This document shows, piece by piece, positions 44,481 through 56,884 of a DNA stretch of 64,000 nt. The notes below the pieces were generated by a model. It had not been told where the DNA came from, did not search any database, and saw nothing but the letters and a program-made list of their open reading frames with translations. The translations under genes were made by a program, and so were the position numbers. This stretch comes from Isoetes taiwanensis. Lineage: Eukaryota; Streptophyta; Lycopodiopsida; Isoetales; Isoetaceae. Location: assembly GCA_021234155.1 (NCBI GenBank), contig JAJEKV010000057.1, positions 2,015,821 to 2,079,820 of the forward strand. Direction: 5' to 3'. Within the stretch, counting starts at the first letter, position 1, and each line of letters opens with the position of its first letter.

Positions 44481-44781
44481 GATCCTGGAAAAAAATTCAA
44501 ATTGTGTTCTACTTTCTTGGTTCGATCTGGGAATTTTCTTGGAAGGAAATTTTTCTGGAGGGAATTTTCCTGGAGGAAATTGGAGGGAGGAATTTCCTCC
44601 AGGAGTTTCACATCAACCGGCCTCTACTCGTCATAATTACAAACAAACGGGAATTTTGCCCCTTTTTAAATATATAAGACAAAATTTATACATGAAATAA
44701 GTACATTTAAAATTCAGCAACCCGTTCAAAAGTTTACATGAATTGCCCCCTAATGTATGACACCCTAATGTGCTTTTACCC

Positions 44782-46837
44782 AGAGGCACCTCGGAATGAA
44801 GCAAAGCCCAATCAACAGGGGCGCACTCAGAAATTCAACCTACGGAGGAATGACAATGCCTGCCTACCGACCATGATCTCAGAGCTTCGAAGACGTTCAA
44901 GAACGCCCGACTGCAATAGCCAGGTGATCAACCGATCAATGGCACCGAACATCGGCAACCTTGCAATGACACACTGCATATAGGGACGTTGAGCAGTCAC
45001 CACATTCCTTACGAGGGACATACACATTAGGGAGGAGCATCTTTTTCAAGGGATCACATCAACGAACACTCTTCGCAACTTGGGGTGACGAGCTCGGATC
45101 AGACATGAAGCTCAACAATAGTAGCAGCATCTCAAGGAATCCCGGAGTCAACCAGAACGAAGAAGATGTAGCAAAACCGAAGGATCAAACGCGATAGGAG
45201 GAGGGGAAACCCTAAAAAAGTGTAAACATTTAAGTAGATCTTCGTAGTTGTCTTGAAAAAGTGGATGAATTAAAATCCCAATGTAAATGCATATATGTCT
45301 ATTGTATATCTCGGGTGCTCACAGATATAGTGGAGAAACATGAGTTTAAAGTCATGTTTTACGGATTTAGCGCGTAGATCAGGAAGCTCCTTCACTTCGA
45401 CTACCAAATGAGGAAGCAAGGAAGCACAACTATAGCCCAAGATCAAAATGGAAGAGCAAGTACGAGGGAGAAACGACCAGAGGCCAAGACACTTCCGGAA
45501 GTGCCCTCAAGTAGAAGACCTCTCGTCCACCCAATGTCAGAACAAGAGACAACACCGGTCATGTCAAGATCATCAGCGCTGCACCAGGACATCGTCAGGA
45601 CGCAACACTACCTCTTGTGGCAGCGGCAACACTTGATGAACTTACGACACAACAATCGAAGGAGGAACGACCTGACATCAACGAGCCAACTAAGAAGGCA
45701 TCATCTCGACGACCATAATTCTACCTTGTGGTAATATAGGGTGATGCGCTATGACACGTGTATTAGATGGAGAGGCACTTACGAAAGGCACTGCGACGAG
45801 GAGATATGCCTTCAACAACTAGGTGATGGCTTCACAGTACTCCTACCAAAGAATTAGAAGAAAAGAAGCCATCGTATCTCCGGAGCACATGAGGGACATC
45901 AAACGCCCAAGGTAGAAGCACTCGACACCTTAACGACAAGGATAGCAAATCAAGCACCTTCGCAAAAAGAGAGTTCAAGATAATAGCCGGGCTATTCAAC
46001 GACAAGAGTATATCTAAGGCATGTACTTCTTCAACTCAAGGGTCAAGTGCGCCAAATATAAGGATCCATCACCCGACAATATATAGCCAGGAGGAGGAGA
46101 GCCATGAAGCTTTACTTGACAGAGAGACCGACATGCATAGAGGGACAAAGGTCGAACTGAAAGCTGGAGAAGTGTTAGCAACCGACGCCTTCCAAGAGCT
46201 TCCTAGAGGCAATGTGGAGGATCAAAACCGACGGGCACAATCAAAACCACCGGAGGGTACCTCAAGACAAGAAGACTAAGATAGTTAATCGAGGAACGTG
46301 ACAACGCCCAAGCGGTGATCGAGGGGATCAGCAAGGAAGATTGGAAGCTCGATGGAGAACCAACTAGGTGAGGCAAGGCGAGGCGAGCCGATGACTTGCA
46401 CGCGGACTTGCATGCAACTTGGTGAACCCAAGGATCGACGATTCAAAGAACAACTGCAGAAGAGAACAACTCCAGAGGAGTATAGCCAAAGGAAGCACGC
46501 ACAGCCTCAAGAGACGCCTCCAAATAGCTTCAACTATCATGAAGGGGAGAACAATTACAGCCCGAGAACAGAATCAGGAGGCAGACCAAAATGTCGAAGC
46601 ATCAACGACCAGCACACCTTTAGTTAGAATGTGATGCAAAGTGTGTTGTGCCATAGCCGACAAACATCGGAGGGCCCAAGTATATCAACAAGTTACCCCG
46701 GAGTACGAGCTGACATACAAATAGGAGGATATAGATCGTCAACACCATGGCACCGGGAGGAACACCGATGACATTACCAAGGAGTAGGTGTGCAACTCGA
46801 AGGGAGGCACAAGGGGGACTTAATAGCTCTATTAGTA
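44782..46837 (+). other. Interior of the large non-autonomous element, A/G-rich, no recognised gene
   Basis: Strongly A/G/C-biased plus strand with few T (for example 45400-46640). This gives Arg/Gln/Thr/Asn-rich frames such as 45408-45734 (108 codons) and 46352-46627 that look like composition artefacts more than proteins. Spaced CGACAAG/ATCAAGGA-type words recur loosely. Confidence 0.45.
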
Positions 46838-49310
46838 ATAATAATAATAATATATTAACGTCCTCTGAAGCCCGAGGGCTATGGGACAAGGAAAATACAT
46901 ATCTAGTACACTCAATGAAGTAGTGGAGTCTCTAATCATGTAGAGATATATCTCTAGCCATGTTCAACATTATTCAAAAGCTCTCTAAGAAAGTTTCCCA
47001 AGTGAGGGAGTGAGGGAGTGTGTTGAAACAACTCATTCATGGGTAGCTTCAAATCAATCATAGAATATTTGGCTTGAAGTGTGTCATGTCTATGACAAGA
47101 ATATATAGCATGTTTTCCGTTTCTATGTCCTCCCGACAGCACAAATCCTCCGACTCTCCTCAAGTTTCAACCATCTCCCTTTTTCAATCATTAAGCAATG
47201 AGAACCCATGCGAAAGTCGCGTGCAATCGCCCGATTTGCCCCCGAAACATGCCGTGAAGGCACAAATACGGCTGTATGGCATGGCTATGCTCTGGATTAA
47301 AATCTCTAATATAGTATTGGAGCTTCTTTTTAGGAGGCGCCTCACAGTATGCAAGAAAGGCTTGGGCCTTAAATTTGCTTGTAAAGGGTATCATATCTAG
47401 TCCCCACCGGGAGAACCAGCCATGTACATCCTTGAACCAACAATTATGCCCATCCGCTTTGAGTGTCTCTGAGGCTTTAAGAGCAAGTCGAATTAAGGAG
47501 TCGCCCCTTGCATCTCGCTTTCGATCAAGATATCTAAGAGTATTGCACATGGAATGTACTTCTAAAGGATATGATCCACAATCGTAAAGCAAAGCAATTC
47601 ATAAGGAACAGCCCTTTTTCACTTTAAAGCCATATGCAACTGTGTCTTTCAATTGCTTCAATTTCTTGCCACTTAGAGCGGCAAAGTGATGGGCCCCAGA
47701 TTTCATCGGCATACGTGATTACCGGCATGACTAATGTTTCAAAAAGTCTCTTCCGGCGGCCGGTAAGTGATATGAGAGTGACGGCACATGTTTGCCATAG
47801 CGTAAAATGCTTTCAAAGTCGCATCAATTTCGAGATCAACACACTTTGTCCGTGGTCTACGTCCCGTAAATATTTCATGGCCTAAATATTTATAGGATTG
47901 GGCATGTTCTATTGTGTTCCCCTGGTACATTAGAGTAGCATTCTGAATCTCAAAACCTAGAATCTTAGTCTTACTCAAATTGATCGCCGACCAAATTGTG
48001 AGCGTAATTCGCTTAACACCTCTAGCCGCTTTTGTAAATCTTCTACTTTGTGGGAGCAGAGGAGTAAATCATCAGCAAATAAAAGGAGAATTACCAATTC
48101 ATGGAACAAGCGAGGAAAACAGGGAACCAAATTTTGTTTGAGAAACTCTTCCAATTGATCTATATAGAGCCCGAATAAAGTTGGAGAAAGCGTACACCCT
48201 TGTTTAACACCCACATCACTAATGATCGATCGGTCATACCAGACGGAGTGATTACCTTGCCACGGACTGATTCATATAACCCGCCAATAGCAAGGACCCA
48301 TTCACTTGGTACACCAAGTCTGGATTAGCCATTTAACAATTTCGTCACAAGACCGTGTGTCAAATGCTTTGGCAAAATCAATGAAGCAAAGAGAGCAATG
48401 GTTTTCCTTGTGATCTGGCCTCTTCTATCATAGTACGCAGGCAGTAATCAAATGATCTATAGTGGAGGAGCCACCGAAATCCAGCTTGACCTCGTGCTCT
48501 TACTCCATAAGCCTCGCCCAAGCGGTAAGTTTTTTTGTATCAAAACCTTGCCAAAAGCTTGGCAAGTATTGGACTAATCATGATAGTCCCAGAATTATTG
48601 GGCAGCAAAGATATCACCTTGTTTATAAATGGGATGGATCAAGCCGGTGGTCCAGGCTTCAGGAAATCCCTCAATAATAGCTTGGTTAAAAATTTCAGAA
48701 ATGAAGGTAGCCAATTCCACGCCACCATCCTTGAGATGCTCACGCAAGTCCATCAATATCCCGGGCTTTGCCACAGGCCAGCCCATCAATAGCATTCTTA
48801 ACATCATCAAGAGAAACAACAAAGCTAGAAGAAGCTTCTGCGGGTAAGCGTAACTTGTCTTCTCCTTTAAAGTATAAGTGTATGGCATATGTCTGCCACA
48901 CATGCAGATCTGTCAAAGCTAGTTCCTTAGAAGGAGGAGATAATTTTTCCGAAACCATTTCCCATTTGTTGGCTTCGTTATCTAGTTTCCTCTGTTGCGC
49001 GCAGGTCCATGCTTGTTTCTTCTTTTGGACTAGCCTTTTGTAGGCTTGCAATGAGTGAGGATCAACTATTTGTCTCTTGGCATCTTTCAATTCCGCATCA
49101 TACCATTCATTTTGTGGCTGTACACTTGTTCTCAGACGGTATTCACCATAAGCCTTTATTGCAGATTTTGATAAAAGAGTGTTAAGAGCAGTAGCCCGAG
49201 CGTGGATATTGCATAATGCTCTTACCCGAGGCAGGCCCATAAGGACCTCCTCATGAAAAACTTGTTTCCGGGATGCGTCATATTTAACACCTGTATTATG
49301 AGGCCTTGTA
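46838..49310 (-). mobile_element. 5'-truncated LINE (minus strand) with (TTA)n tail
   Basis: The 3' end on the minus strand reads GGGCTTCAGAGGACGTTAAT and then a TTA microsatellite at ~46838-46855. The 5' end lies near 49310. Flanking sequences AGGGGGACTTAATA...ATTAG (about 46811-46834) and AGGGGGCCTTAATA...ATTAG (about 49313-49337) are an imperfect direct repeat, a likely target-site duplication. Endonuclease is missing. The insertion lies inside the large non-autonomous LTR element. Confidence 0.83.
46960..49240 (-). pseudogene. LINE ORF2 pseudogene: linker, reverse transcriptase, C-terminal zinc region
   Basis: From 49240 leftwards: the linker after endonuclease (NEWYDAELKDAKRQI, YKRLVQKKKQAW), RT start at ~48790-48600 (DGLACGKA, AWTTGLIHPIYKQGD), then GVKQGCTLSPTLFGLYID (about 48200-48160) and the catalytic LLFADDLLL at about 48075. 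The thumb (LSKTKILGFEIQN, YKYLGHEIF) runs to 47740. A Cys/His-like remnant (CCREDIETE) lies near 47130. At least four frame breaks and stops are present. The FADD box is a normal variant of YADD. The copy is inactive. It is a different lineage from the LINE at 14597-16030. Confidence 0.88.
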
Positions 49311-51887
49311 AGAGGGGGCCTTAATAATGTAATTAGTAATTGTAATTATGTAAGCTATATGCTTTGCATATATAGTTCCCTTGTTATTTCTTCCCTCCCA
49401 TAGCGTAACAAATCAAACGAAGAGATGTCAGGCAATTTGCAGGAGTGAAGCAATCAACATCTTCAACACTCTTCGGGCAAAGCGATAACGACAAGAGGAC
49501 TTGATGTATGAGACGTCGATGGAGTCGAGGAAACAATATCGGATATAGAGTCATGCTTTAGCTGCCAAGACAAAGAGTTCAAGACGAAAGATCTTTTTCA
49601 ACGGCGCCACCTTCAGGCTTTTGAAAAGCGGCATGGAAGATTTCAAGTGACCAACTACACCATCAAAGACCAGCAAGGAGAGGCTTCTAACAAACAAATT
49701 CAACCTCTACATCAAGAGGAGCCACCGTCAAGGAGACCGAGGTATCGAGCAACTCGAAAGAACGTTACCTTGCTACTTCAAGCAGGCAACGAGTGGATGA
49801 GCTTCTAGCAGGCTCAAGGATCCAAGGACATGGGGCCTAATAGGTTAAATGTATGGATGGTAACATCCACATTGGGATTAGAAGGCATTTTTTTTTTTTT
49901 TTTAGATATTCTCGCCGAAAGGATTGCCCAATATTGAGCTAAGCGTCAAGTAAGAGTAACTAAAATTATACAAGATTGTTAACAGACATCCAACATATTG
50001 AAACCACTTGGTGAGATTGATCACCTCGCTAAGAAGGAATCATTACTAGGATAATTGTTGACCATGTATAAATTTAGTACCTCCAAAGAATAATCCAACC
50101 AAAAGAAAAGAAGTAATCTAACAAGTCCGGCCAACTTGTTACGATGACATCAATTCGATTGATAGGAATATTTCAAGAGTTTAAATAACTAAGAAAGGGG
50201 GAATCTCTAGTCTAGAATATAAAAGAATAGTACATGCAAAGTACATCTAAAATAAAAATTAGAGTAATCAAACAGTCTTTTGAGACAAAAGGAATTGTCA
50301 TGATGACAAAACCTTGTGGTTTAGAATCGTTCTAACTAAGTAGGTAACCCATAACTATATTGAAATAAATGATAACATAATATGTGCATCCATCTTAGAT
50401 GGTTATATATGTTATCTAAGGATAGTAAATTAATGCGCTAAGTAAGAAGCATATAACCTCTTAAGGGGAGAGAATAGATATGACGTTGTGTACAACGTCA
50501 TTGAAGGGGTGCAGGACCATTTTCTTTTCGAAGAAAGTGGGAGGGCTCAATCTTATTATTGAACATACTTGTATCGAATTGACCGACCCGTAGAATAGAG
50601 TTCACTCCGACAATGGCCGAAGCGAATAGAGCGTAAGATAGATAAATACCTTAGTGCTCAGGAGGCCTTCAACGTGCGAGACTGACGTAGTAGCTAACTA
50701 CACCAAGGAAGTGGAGCAAAAATATGAGAGCAATGCAACGACCAAGTCATCTCCAAATTACTCCACGCCGGCTCAATGGGCGGGATGCGCCCTAGCCTTA
50801 GGAAAGGTTTGCCCATGTATAATAAGCTTTAATGTGTCTTATTGACAAGTTAAATATAGATCCTAATAACCACATAGAATTTGTTGTACATATATGTATC
50901 ATAGGGAAATAAGTTAAATAACAACGGTAATGTGAGGTAGCATGTTAATTAATCCTTCGCAAGGATGCAATTCCTTCCAAGGATAGCTATATAACCTTGG
51001 GTCCTTATAAATATAAATAGAAAATAGAATTCAGATATACTTAAAGTGCATCTTAGGGATATACTTCCAAGGGTAATGCAGGACCCAAGGAAGAGAATAA
51101 GAAGCACATCTAATTCTTGTGTATGATAATTAAAACCTTGTCTATGTAACAATAGGTCTAAATCAGGGTTATTGTTTAAATAATTGCGACCTAAAAGTTG
51201 TTAAGTATTGCAAAGCTAGAGTAAATATAATTGTACGATCGAAAGTAATGTATCCGATACTATGATAATGTTAATTCATAAATATTATCTTAGAGTAAGT
51301 ATGTTAATCGCATGCATTAAGGGAAGTCCAAATAGATCGTCAAAAGGCCCAAGACTGTCATGTTTACTTAAAGACGTTAACGGATGCTAGCCGACATGCA
51401 ACGGTTGGTGTGTGAAGAAACGAAGATATCCTCGTAGCAAGAGTTCTAGAATAGTTGTGATTTCTACCATTTAAACTAATCGCTTAAATTTTGTGTGAGA
51501 TAGTAAGTATGTAATTATAGATATTGTAAAATTAATGCAGGATTTCAAGGTGCAAAGACTTGCAACACAAATTTTGTTATAACGTGTTGCAAGGGATGAA
51601 GAGTACCTTGGAAGTGTAAATTTTGTATGAACTTGATAAACATTGATAAACTTAAATGTTGTATTAAGTAAGCTTAGCAATTACCTTGCGTTGATTAAGT
51701 TATGAAGCGATAAGTTAATTGGATAATGAAATAATACAGTAATGTCTTAAACATTACCTTAGAGTAATTCTAATAATTATGTAACTATAATAATAATTGC
51801 ATGCATCAAGTTGGTTGCAGGACAGGAAGATCCCAAGGTGGGGAGAACCTCGATGCTGCGGACAACATCATTTTAAGGTGGGGAGAA
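49311..51887 (+). other. Right interior of the large non-autonomous element and its polypurine tract
   Basis: No coding resemblance. A 18-base poly-T run at 49889-49906 sits next to unrelated sequence. From ~50000 the sequence is AT-rich with recurrent TAAATATAAT-like words. The last bases before the 3' LTR are TTTTAAGGTGGGGAGAA (51871-51887), the polypurine tract, preceded by GCGGACAACATCA, as in the gypsy elements at the left of the window. Confidence 0.6.
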
Positions 51888-53451
51888 TGTGACATTCCAG
51901 CATAACATACGGTATGAATACGTATATTATACTGACACGTCACTAGTACATGTCGACTCAGACGACATGTACACGGCGATCGTAAAGGGTAGTACCCTAG
52001 GGTACGACCTTGTGAACCATTATATTGCACATGTTAAGGCCACATGTGAATATAATATCTTTTGCCATGTGGCAATAGCCCATTGACCAAAAGGGCCCAG
52101 CCCTAAAATTCGTGGGGATAAAAAGGCATAAACCCTAAAAGGGAAACCCTTTCGGTTTCCAGCCCCTATAGGTCAGATTGGAGCAGCATTGGACGCCATT
52201 TCGCCTGAAGAGTAGCAGAGGAATCGGAATTCCTAGGTTGCAGCTCGATCCAAGACCAGCAGTCTCGAAATCCAGCGGCATGGACGCTTTCAGAGGAGTG
52301 GGAGCCAGCCAAGAAGCGGGTTAGTGGTTGATCCGATAGTTAGATCCGAGTTTTCAGCCCTCATTCCATAGGATTAGTATCCATTCTTAGCTATAGACGA
52401 CCCCTACAGCCTAAGAATGATAAACACTAACAAAGGAACCTAACCATGTATGATTAGGTAGATTAGAATAGATGTATTCTATTATTTCAGTTCTGTTGTG
52501 TTGATGTTTTGACATTCTATGCGCCACTCTTGTGTATTGGGAAGGGGGGTAGAGACCCAGAGCCCAAGTAGATGGATGATCCTAGTTTTAGCCCATTATT
52601 TCCCAATTGATGCGGCCTGTGCATAAGAGCCCGCCTGGCTGTGGGTGGCGGAGCTAGACCGGCTGACAAGGAAGGGCTTGTCTGATCACAGTTGATCCCT
52701 CTGGTGCGTAGCGACGGCCGGGGAACATTGTGGGCTAGGCTTAATACCCTGGCACTGCATGAGGGCAGGGTATGGGCTCGACACCTCTTGGGTGATGCGT
52801 CATCTTCTAGGGGTTCAAGTCGTATATGAGCAGTGGCTCTCTAGCTCGCCTGTGATTGGCATGAACCTTCTGGAGGGGAGTGATCTCCTCCTGCCTCATC
52901 GGAAGCTGGGGAGATGCAACCCAGTAATAGCCCCCTTGGCTATGAACCCGGCAGGTTACGGTCAGGCTCCAATACTTTTCAGCCTATCTGCAAAGTATGC
53001 ACAGGAGGGGCGGATGGAGTGGACTACCCAACGGCCATGTTCCTATGCCAGCCAAATCCATTTGCCATGAATTTTGTCTGCATTGTTATCCGGAGACCCA
53101 AGCCGTCAGTCTTTCCCCATGAGTCTGAGCCTGGGTAGGATCTTCCCCATGTTATGTTGATGTACTGATGTGTTGTTGCAGCTACTGTGATATGGTGGAC
53201 CACCCTTCGAGGTGGGTATGTTATTGTTGATTGATGTCATGTGCTCATGTTTGCTTACGCTTTCGCAGCTAGGACGATCCCGAGGGAGACGGGATGAATG
53301 ACACGTCCATTCTTCCCCGTCGGGCTCTTGGCCACCATCAAGGGCCCGATGTTAGGTGGACGACCTCATGTCAGCGAGCAGATGCTGGTTTGAGGGATGA
53401 TCTCCAGTTTGTATACGATCGGGGCATCGTATATGTGTTGGGGCCGTCACA
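51888..53451 (+). repeat. 3' LTR of the large non-autonomous element (1564 bp)
   Basis: Begins TGTGACATTCC and ends CCGTCACA, then ATGTC, the right target duplication. It matches the 5' LTR closely. The high identity means the insertion is young relative to the decayed chromovirus at the left of the window. Confidence 0.95.
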
Positions 53452-54839
53452 ATGTCCAGAGATTTGATGCAAGATTGTTAAGCTCAGTAGAGGTATACAA
53501 AGGTGGTTCAGGCTTCCAAGTTTGGAAGGATGCCATAAAGCACATCTTAGAGGTGGAAGATGTTTGGGATCTTGTTAACCCCTCTGGAGAATTTGATGGT
53601 CAAGATAGTTCTGCTACAAGTGCAAATGTAAGAGTTGAAACAGGAGGTAACTCTAATACTAATATTGCAGCTATAAGTACAGGAGATGCAAGTTCAGGAC
53701 AAACCTCTGCCACTGTAGCTGCTCGAGTTGAACAAGGAAGGAGTCTGTTTGCAAGTTCAAAGGAGGCACAAGGTATTATTACCTCAAAGGTCAGTCCAAC
53801 TATAAGACAGAAATTGAGAAACATGACTGCGAAAGAAATGAGAAGTTACTTGTTAAAACATTATGACGAGAAAACATCCTCTCAGATAGATCTTCTTGAA
53901 AGGGAATTGAGAAAGCTAAAACTAAAAGATGAAGATGATGTTTCAGAGTTATTTAACAATTTTGACAATCTTGTGGCAGACTTAAGTGGGGCAGGTGTGA
54001 ACTTAACTGAGAGATATCAGGTACTTGCCATAGCCAGAGCTGTTTCTGATAATGAGAACCTCTCACTATTGCTAAATCTCGAGAGGATGCTGAAGGAATT
54101 TTGAGAACTGAAATTGAGCAAAAAAGGGTAATGAGAGAAGATGAGGATGAATCAGCTGAAATACTCTATACAGGAAGAAAAGGGAAGGGTAAGACTGACA
54201 AGGGCACATGTTTTTATTGCCATGAGCAAGGGCATTTTAAAAACAACTGTCCTAAACTAAATAAAGAATTTAATTGCTACACATGTGGTGGAAGGGGGCA
54301 TTTAGCAGCAAAGTGTCCAACACTAAAGGATTTCTCAAAGGGGTCGAGTGGCAGATCTACAGGAGCATATTTGGCCAAAGAACGAGTGAATGAAAAGGAA
54401 GAAACTGAGGAGGAAGATGAGGTATCTAGAATTTGTGCGTTCATTGATAAATAAAAAATTAATAAGTCCCGTGCTCTTGTAGTTGACAGTGGAGCTGAAA
54501 GATCATTAGTTCACACCACTGAAAATGCTAGATCAACTCACTCAAGGAGTGTTCAAGTTGGAAATGGGGCTTTACAAATGATTGACAAATAATTGAAGGC
54601 AAAGGGTTACTGCAGTTGTTTGATTTGAAGGAAAATGTAATTGACATTGAGAATGTACTTTATGTACCAACTCTTGTCAAAAATCTCATCTCAGTGAGTC
54701 AACTAGTTGATTTAGGTTATAAAGTCACTTTTGACTCTGATGCATGTAACATTTCAGTTGGAAATGAAATTAAGTTTCTTGCCAAAAGGATTAGAAACCT
54801 TTTTCAGTTGGATGATGTGGTTGTTGACAGTATAAATTG
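53452..54839 (+). pseudogene. gag: Ty1/copia gag, protease and pre-integrase fragment
   Basis: Continuation of the element whose PBS is at 24944. The gag domain (53457-54100) includes YKGGSGFQVWKDAI and LLKHYDEKTSSQIDLLEREL, the UBN2-type copia gag. Two CCHC knuckles follow (CFYCHEQGHFKNNC and CYTCGGRGHLAAKC, 54210-54315). The protease motif VVDSGAERSLV lies near 54485, and a GAG-pre-integrase-like segment (IENVLYVPTLVKNLISVSQL) runs to about 54720. The likely start codon is the ATG of the ATGTC target site, interrupted by the 28-kb insertion. Frameshifts are also present near 53470 and 54080 with stops at 54452 and 54590. The sequence is cut off at 54839, with integrase and RT absent. Confidence 0.87.
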
Positions 54840-56280
54840 AGGCGGCCGACGAGCGGCGAAGCTGCGAGTCGCCGCCGAGGCTAGGGGGGCGCTGAGAAAA
54901 TTATGGCCGGAACTCTTTCGGCCGTGCATTATGGAACGTAAACAATTACGTTCAAAATGCTGCCATAACTGATGCTTAGGAGTTTATAGCTTGGGGATAA
55001 GGGGTTTGTGGGTTCAGGAGCTCTGGCAAAGCAGCAGGAGCTTCGGAGCTGATGATCTTTTGCTCTGAGAAAGAAGCAACTCAAGACTCTGCTTAAAACT
55101 CTGAGAAAGAATGCTCGAGACTAACTGAGATTAATCAAATACAAATAACTGAGATACAAAGAAGCAGCTGCAAACCTTCGGTGAAGCTTTGCGTGCTTAT
55201 GAAGATGATGCAGATGAAGCCCTGCTGGCTTATGAAGATGAAGCTCTCGCGAGTTCGACAAATCAAAGCTGTTAAAAAGTGTGATTGCGAGCTCAAAATA
55301 TACTGAAGAAGCGATGCTAGAACATAAGCAATGCGACAGAATGATGTGTGGCCATGGGGACGCGAGAATAGGGTTTGAACATATGTTCTTGCCAACAGCG
55401 GCGCCGCTCCATAAAACGCGGAAGTAATTACGGCTGAGAAAATACGCCATAATTTCCAGTAATTTAAGGCAACCATTGTTTACAGGAAGAGAAAAAGCCC
55501 TTTGATTTGGGAACAAGAAAAGGCAGTTGAAGACCAAATTTCCAGATTTCCAGCTTCAAATGGCTCGGCTTCAAATGCTTCAAAGTTCTTCTCATTCCGG
55601 GTGTGTCGCTTGCATTTTGGACTCTGTTTTTTAGACTTGGTTTGTTGGGGATTTAGCAGCGGATTTAGCTGAGGAAGAGGTTGGGCAGAAGCATAGGAGC
55701 AGGATCGGGAGTGGTTGTGTTTTTGCATTTCGTCAAAAAATAAAAAAAGCAAAAACAAAGGGAAAATCATGGCTTGCTTCTGCGACAGGGGAAATCATGG
55801 CTTGCTTCTGGAGTTTTTTGTTGGCTTTTTAGTGCAGGTGAAACCAGGGTATTGTTGCATTTTGACACAATGAGGCTACAAAGGAAACAAGCGCTAAAGG
55901 CGAGGAGATGGATTCGGCAGCGGGCAGCCCCGTTACATAGATGGCCTTCTAATTCTCTGCATCTCCTTTGCTTCGGCATGGATCTCCGATGCCATCTTAT
56001 GGCTTCTTATATACTGAACTTCCTCTTAAAGCAAGAATCTGAAGGATAATAGCGGCTTGATTGAAGGCTTGAAAAAGACAGAGATGCCCAGTTCAATTGA
56101 GGCTAGTCTGAATGGAAAAAAAAATGACATTTTTTTTTTGTTTTGGTGTGTTATGGGCCCCTTTTTGCTTTTCTTTTATCTTTTTTTCCAACCAAAATAA
56201 CGAGATCTTTCATAACACGCCAAAACAAAACAAGGTGCTGCACACGAAGGGTTGCCCTCCATGGCCGGAGTGTGAAGTGG
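54840..56280. other. Unassigned GC-contrasting stretch, possibly another element
   Basis: The junction at 54840 switches to GGCGGCCGACGAGCGGCG-like sequence with short inverted repeats (GGCGGC/GCCGCC, TAATTACG/CGTAATT). This resembles the end of a DNA transposon. A 20-bp AATCATGGCTTGCTTCTG direct repeat occurs near 55767 and 55793. No protein is recognised. The right boundary is not defined. Confidence 0.4.
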
Positions 56281-56884
56281 CTTGAATCATAGTTCAAAGT
56301 TTTTGACAATCAATTCAATCCTTGACATTTGGAACAAAATCTATTTATATTTGCTTAATATTCGATCACGTTACAGAAAAATTCCATTTGCAAGTCTTCT
56401 CTGGCTATATCTGTTCTGTCTATACATAAAGAACTTGGGGACTCATTTTCTGGCTATACAGATAGAAATTGTAAATGCTTATGTTACAAGTAATAACAAA
56501 GAACCTCAGCTCAAAGTTGTATTAATATGCCTTACTTCATGCTTTTTCCTTTAATAAATAGAATGTGCAATTTTAAAAACTTTTTGACATGGTACATAGC
56601 AAACTACGAAAGTGCATGCTCCTCTTGAGAAGAACGTAAGGAAGATATAGACTCACCCATGTAGTTAGCTTCAACATCGATAATAGCCAATAGAACAAAA
56701 CTATACCAAGGCACCTGCGCTTTGAGTTAAGCTGATGTTATTTTACCATACGGCATGAATGCTCAGAGTGCAACAATGAAGATTGTGTATTTTGGCTTCT
56801 CAATAATAAAAGTTTCAACCACTATGACATGCAAGGAAGAAAAATCCCAGGGCATGATCAGTTTTGTTATGAACCACATTGAAA
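56281..56884. other. AT-rich stretch, no gene seen
   Basis: Only short frames, none recognisable. No repeats found. Confidence 0.4.

Larger units (their letters stand above)
41580..44611 (-). pseudogene. Transposase-like pseudogene with DFAxNY, SDGC and GSGHGKG motifs
   Basis: Reading the minus strand from 44611: an acidic N terminus with three tandem 16-residue repeats, an exon 44091-43640 containing FWLNNTKVSPKYRDV, a Cys-rich segment at 42850-42560 (CNCDVCD, CIRGDCEKCG), then the catalytic core. DFAKNY lies at about 42375, EHWN shortly after, SDGC at about 42120 and GSGHGKG followed by a EHDG-type acidic pair at about 42010. A C-terminal Cys motif (LSCFC) lies near 41740. Three acidic motifs in this order match a DDE-type transposase family widespread in animals. 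At least four 1-nt frameshifts are needed to read it, so the gene is dead. The family name and presence in plants need a search. Confidence 0.68.
35078..44781. mobile_element. 9.7-kb TIR element C with Ulp1-like protease and transposase relics
   Basis: The left end starts GGGTAAAAGCACGTTAGGGT and the right end is the inverted GGGTAAAAGCACATTAGGGT, one mismatch in 20. AGAG borders both sides (35074-35077 and 44782-44785), the only sign of a target duplication. Plus-strand exons (about 35.4-40.9 kb) include a Ulp1-type cysteine protease remnant and an unrecognised protein. The minus strand (44.6-41.6 kb) encodes a frameshifted transposase. Ulp1 genes are known passengers of plant Mutator-like and CACTA elements. 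The transposase here has motifs I associate with a widespread eukaryotic family but cannot name confidently. Confidence 0.82.
24962..53451 (+). mobile_element. Large non-autonomous LTR retrotransposon (LARD-like), nested and heavily invaded
   Basis: Two LTRs start TGTGACRTTCC and end GGGCCGTCACA (24962-26487 and 51888-53451). ATGTC flanks both outer edges (24957-24961 and 53452-53456), a perfect 5-bp target duplication proving these are the two ends of one insertion. A PBS follows the 5' LTR and a purine tract precedes the 3' LTR. The interior is 25.4 kb, but about 18 kb is later insertions (27754-33798, 35078-44781, 46838-49310). The remaining ~7 kb shows no gag, protease, RT or integrase, as in large retrotransposon derivatives. 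LTR and PPT wording resembles gypsy elements at the left of the window, the likely source of proteins in trans. Confidence 0.93.

Noticed and set aside
45408-46627. Long-looking Arg/Gln/Thr-rich frames in the large LTR element, considered as a gag gene
   Set aside because: No zinc knuckle or capsid motif is visible; the strand is poor in T, so stop codons are rare and open frames arise by composition.
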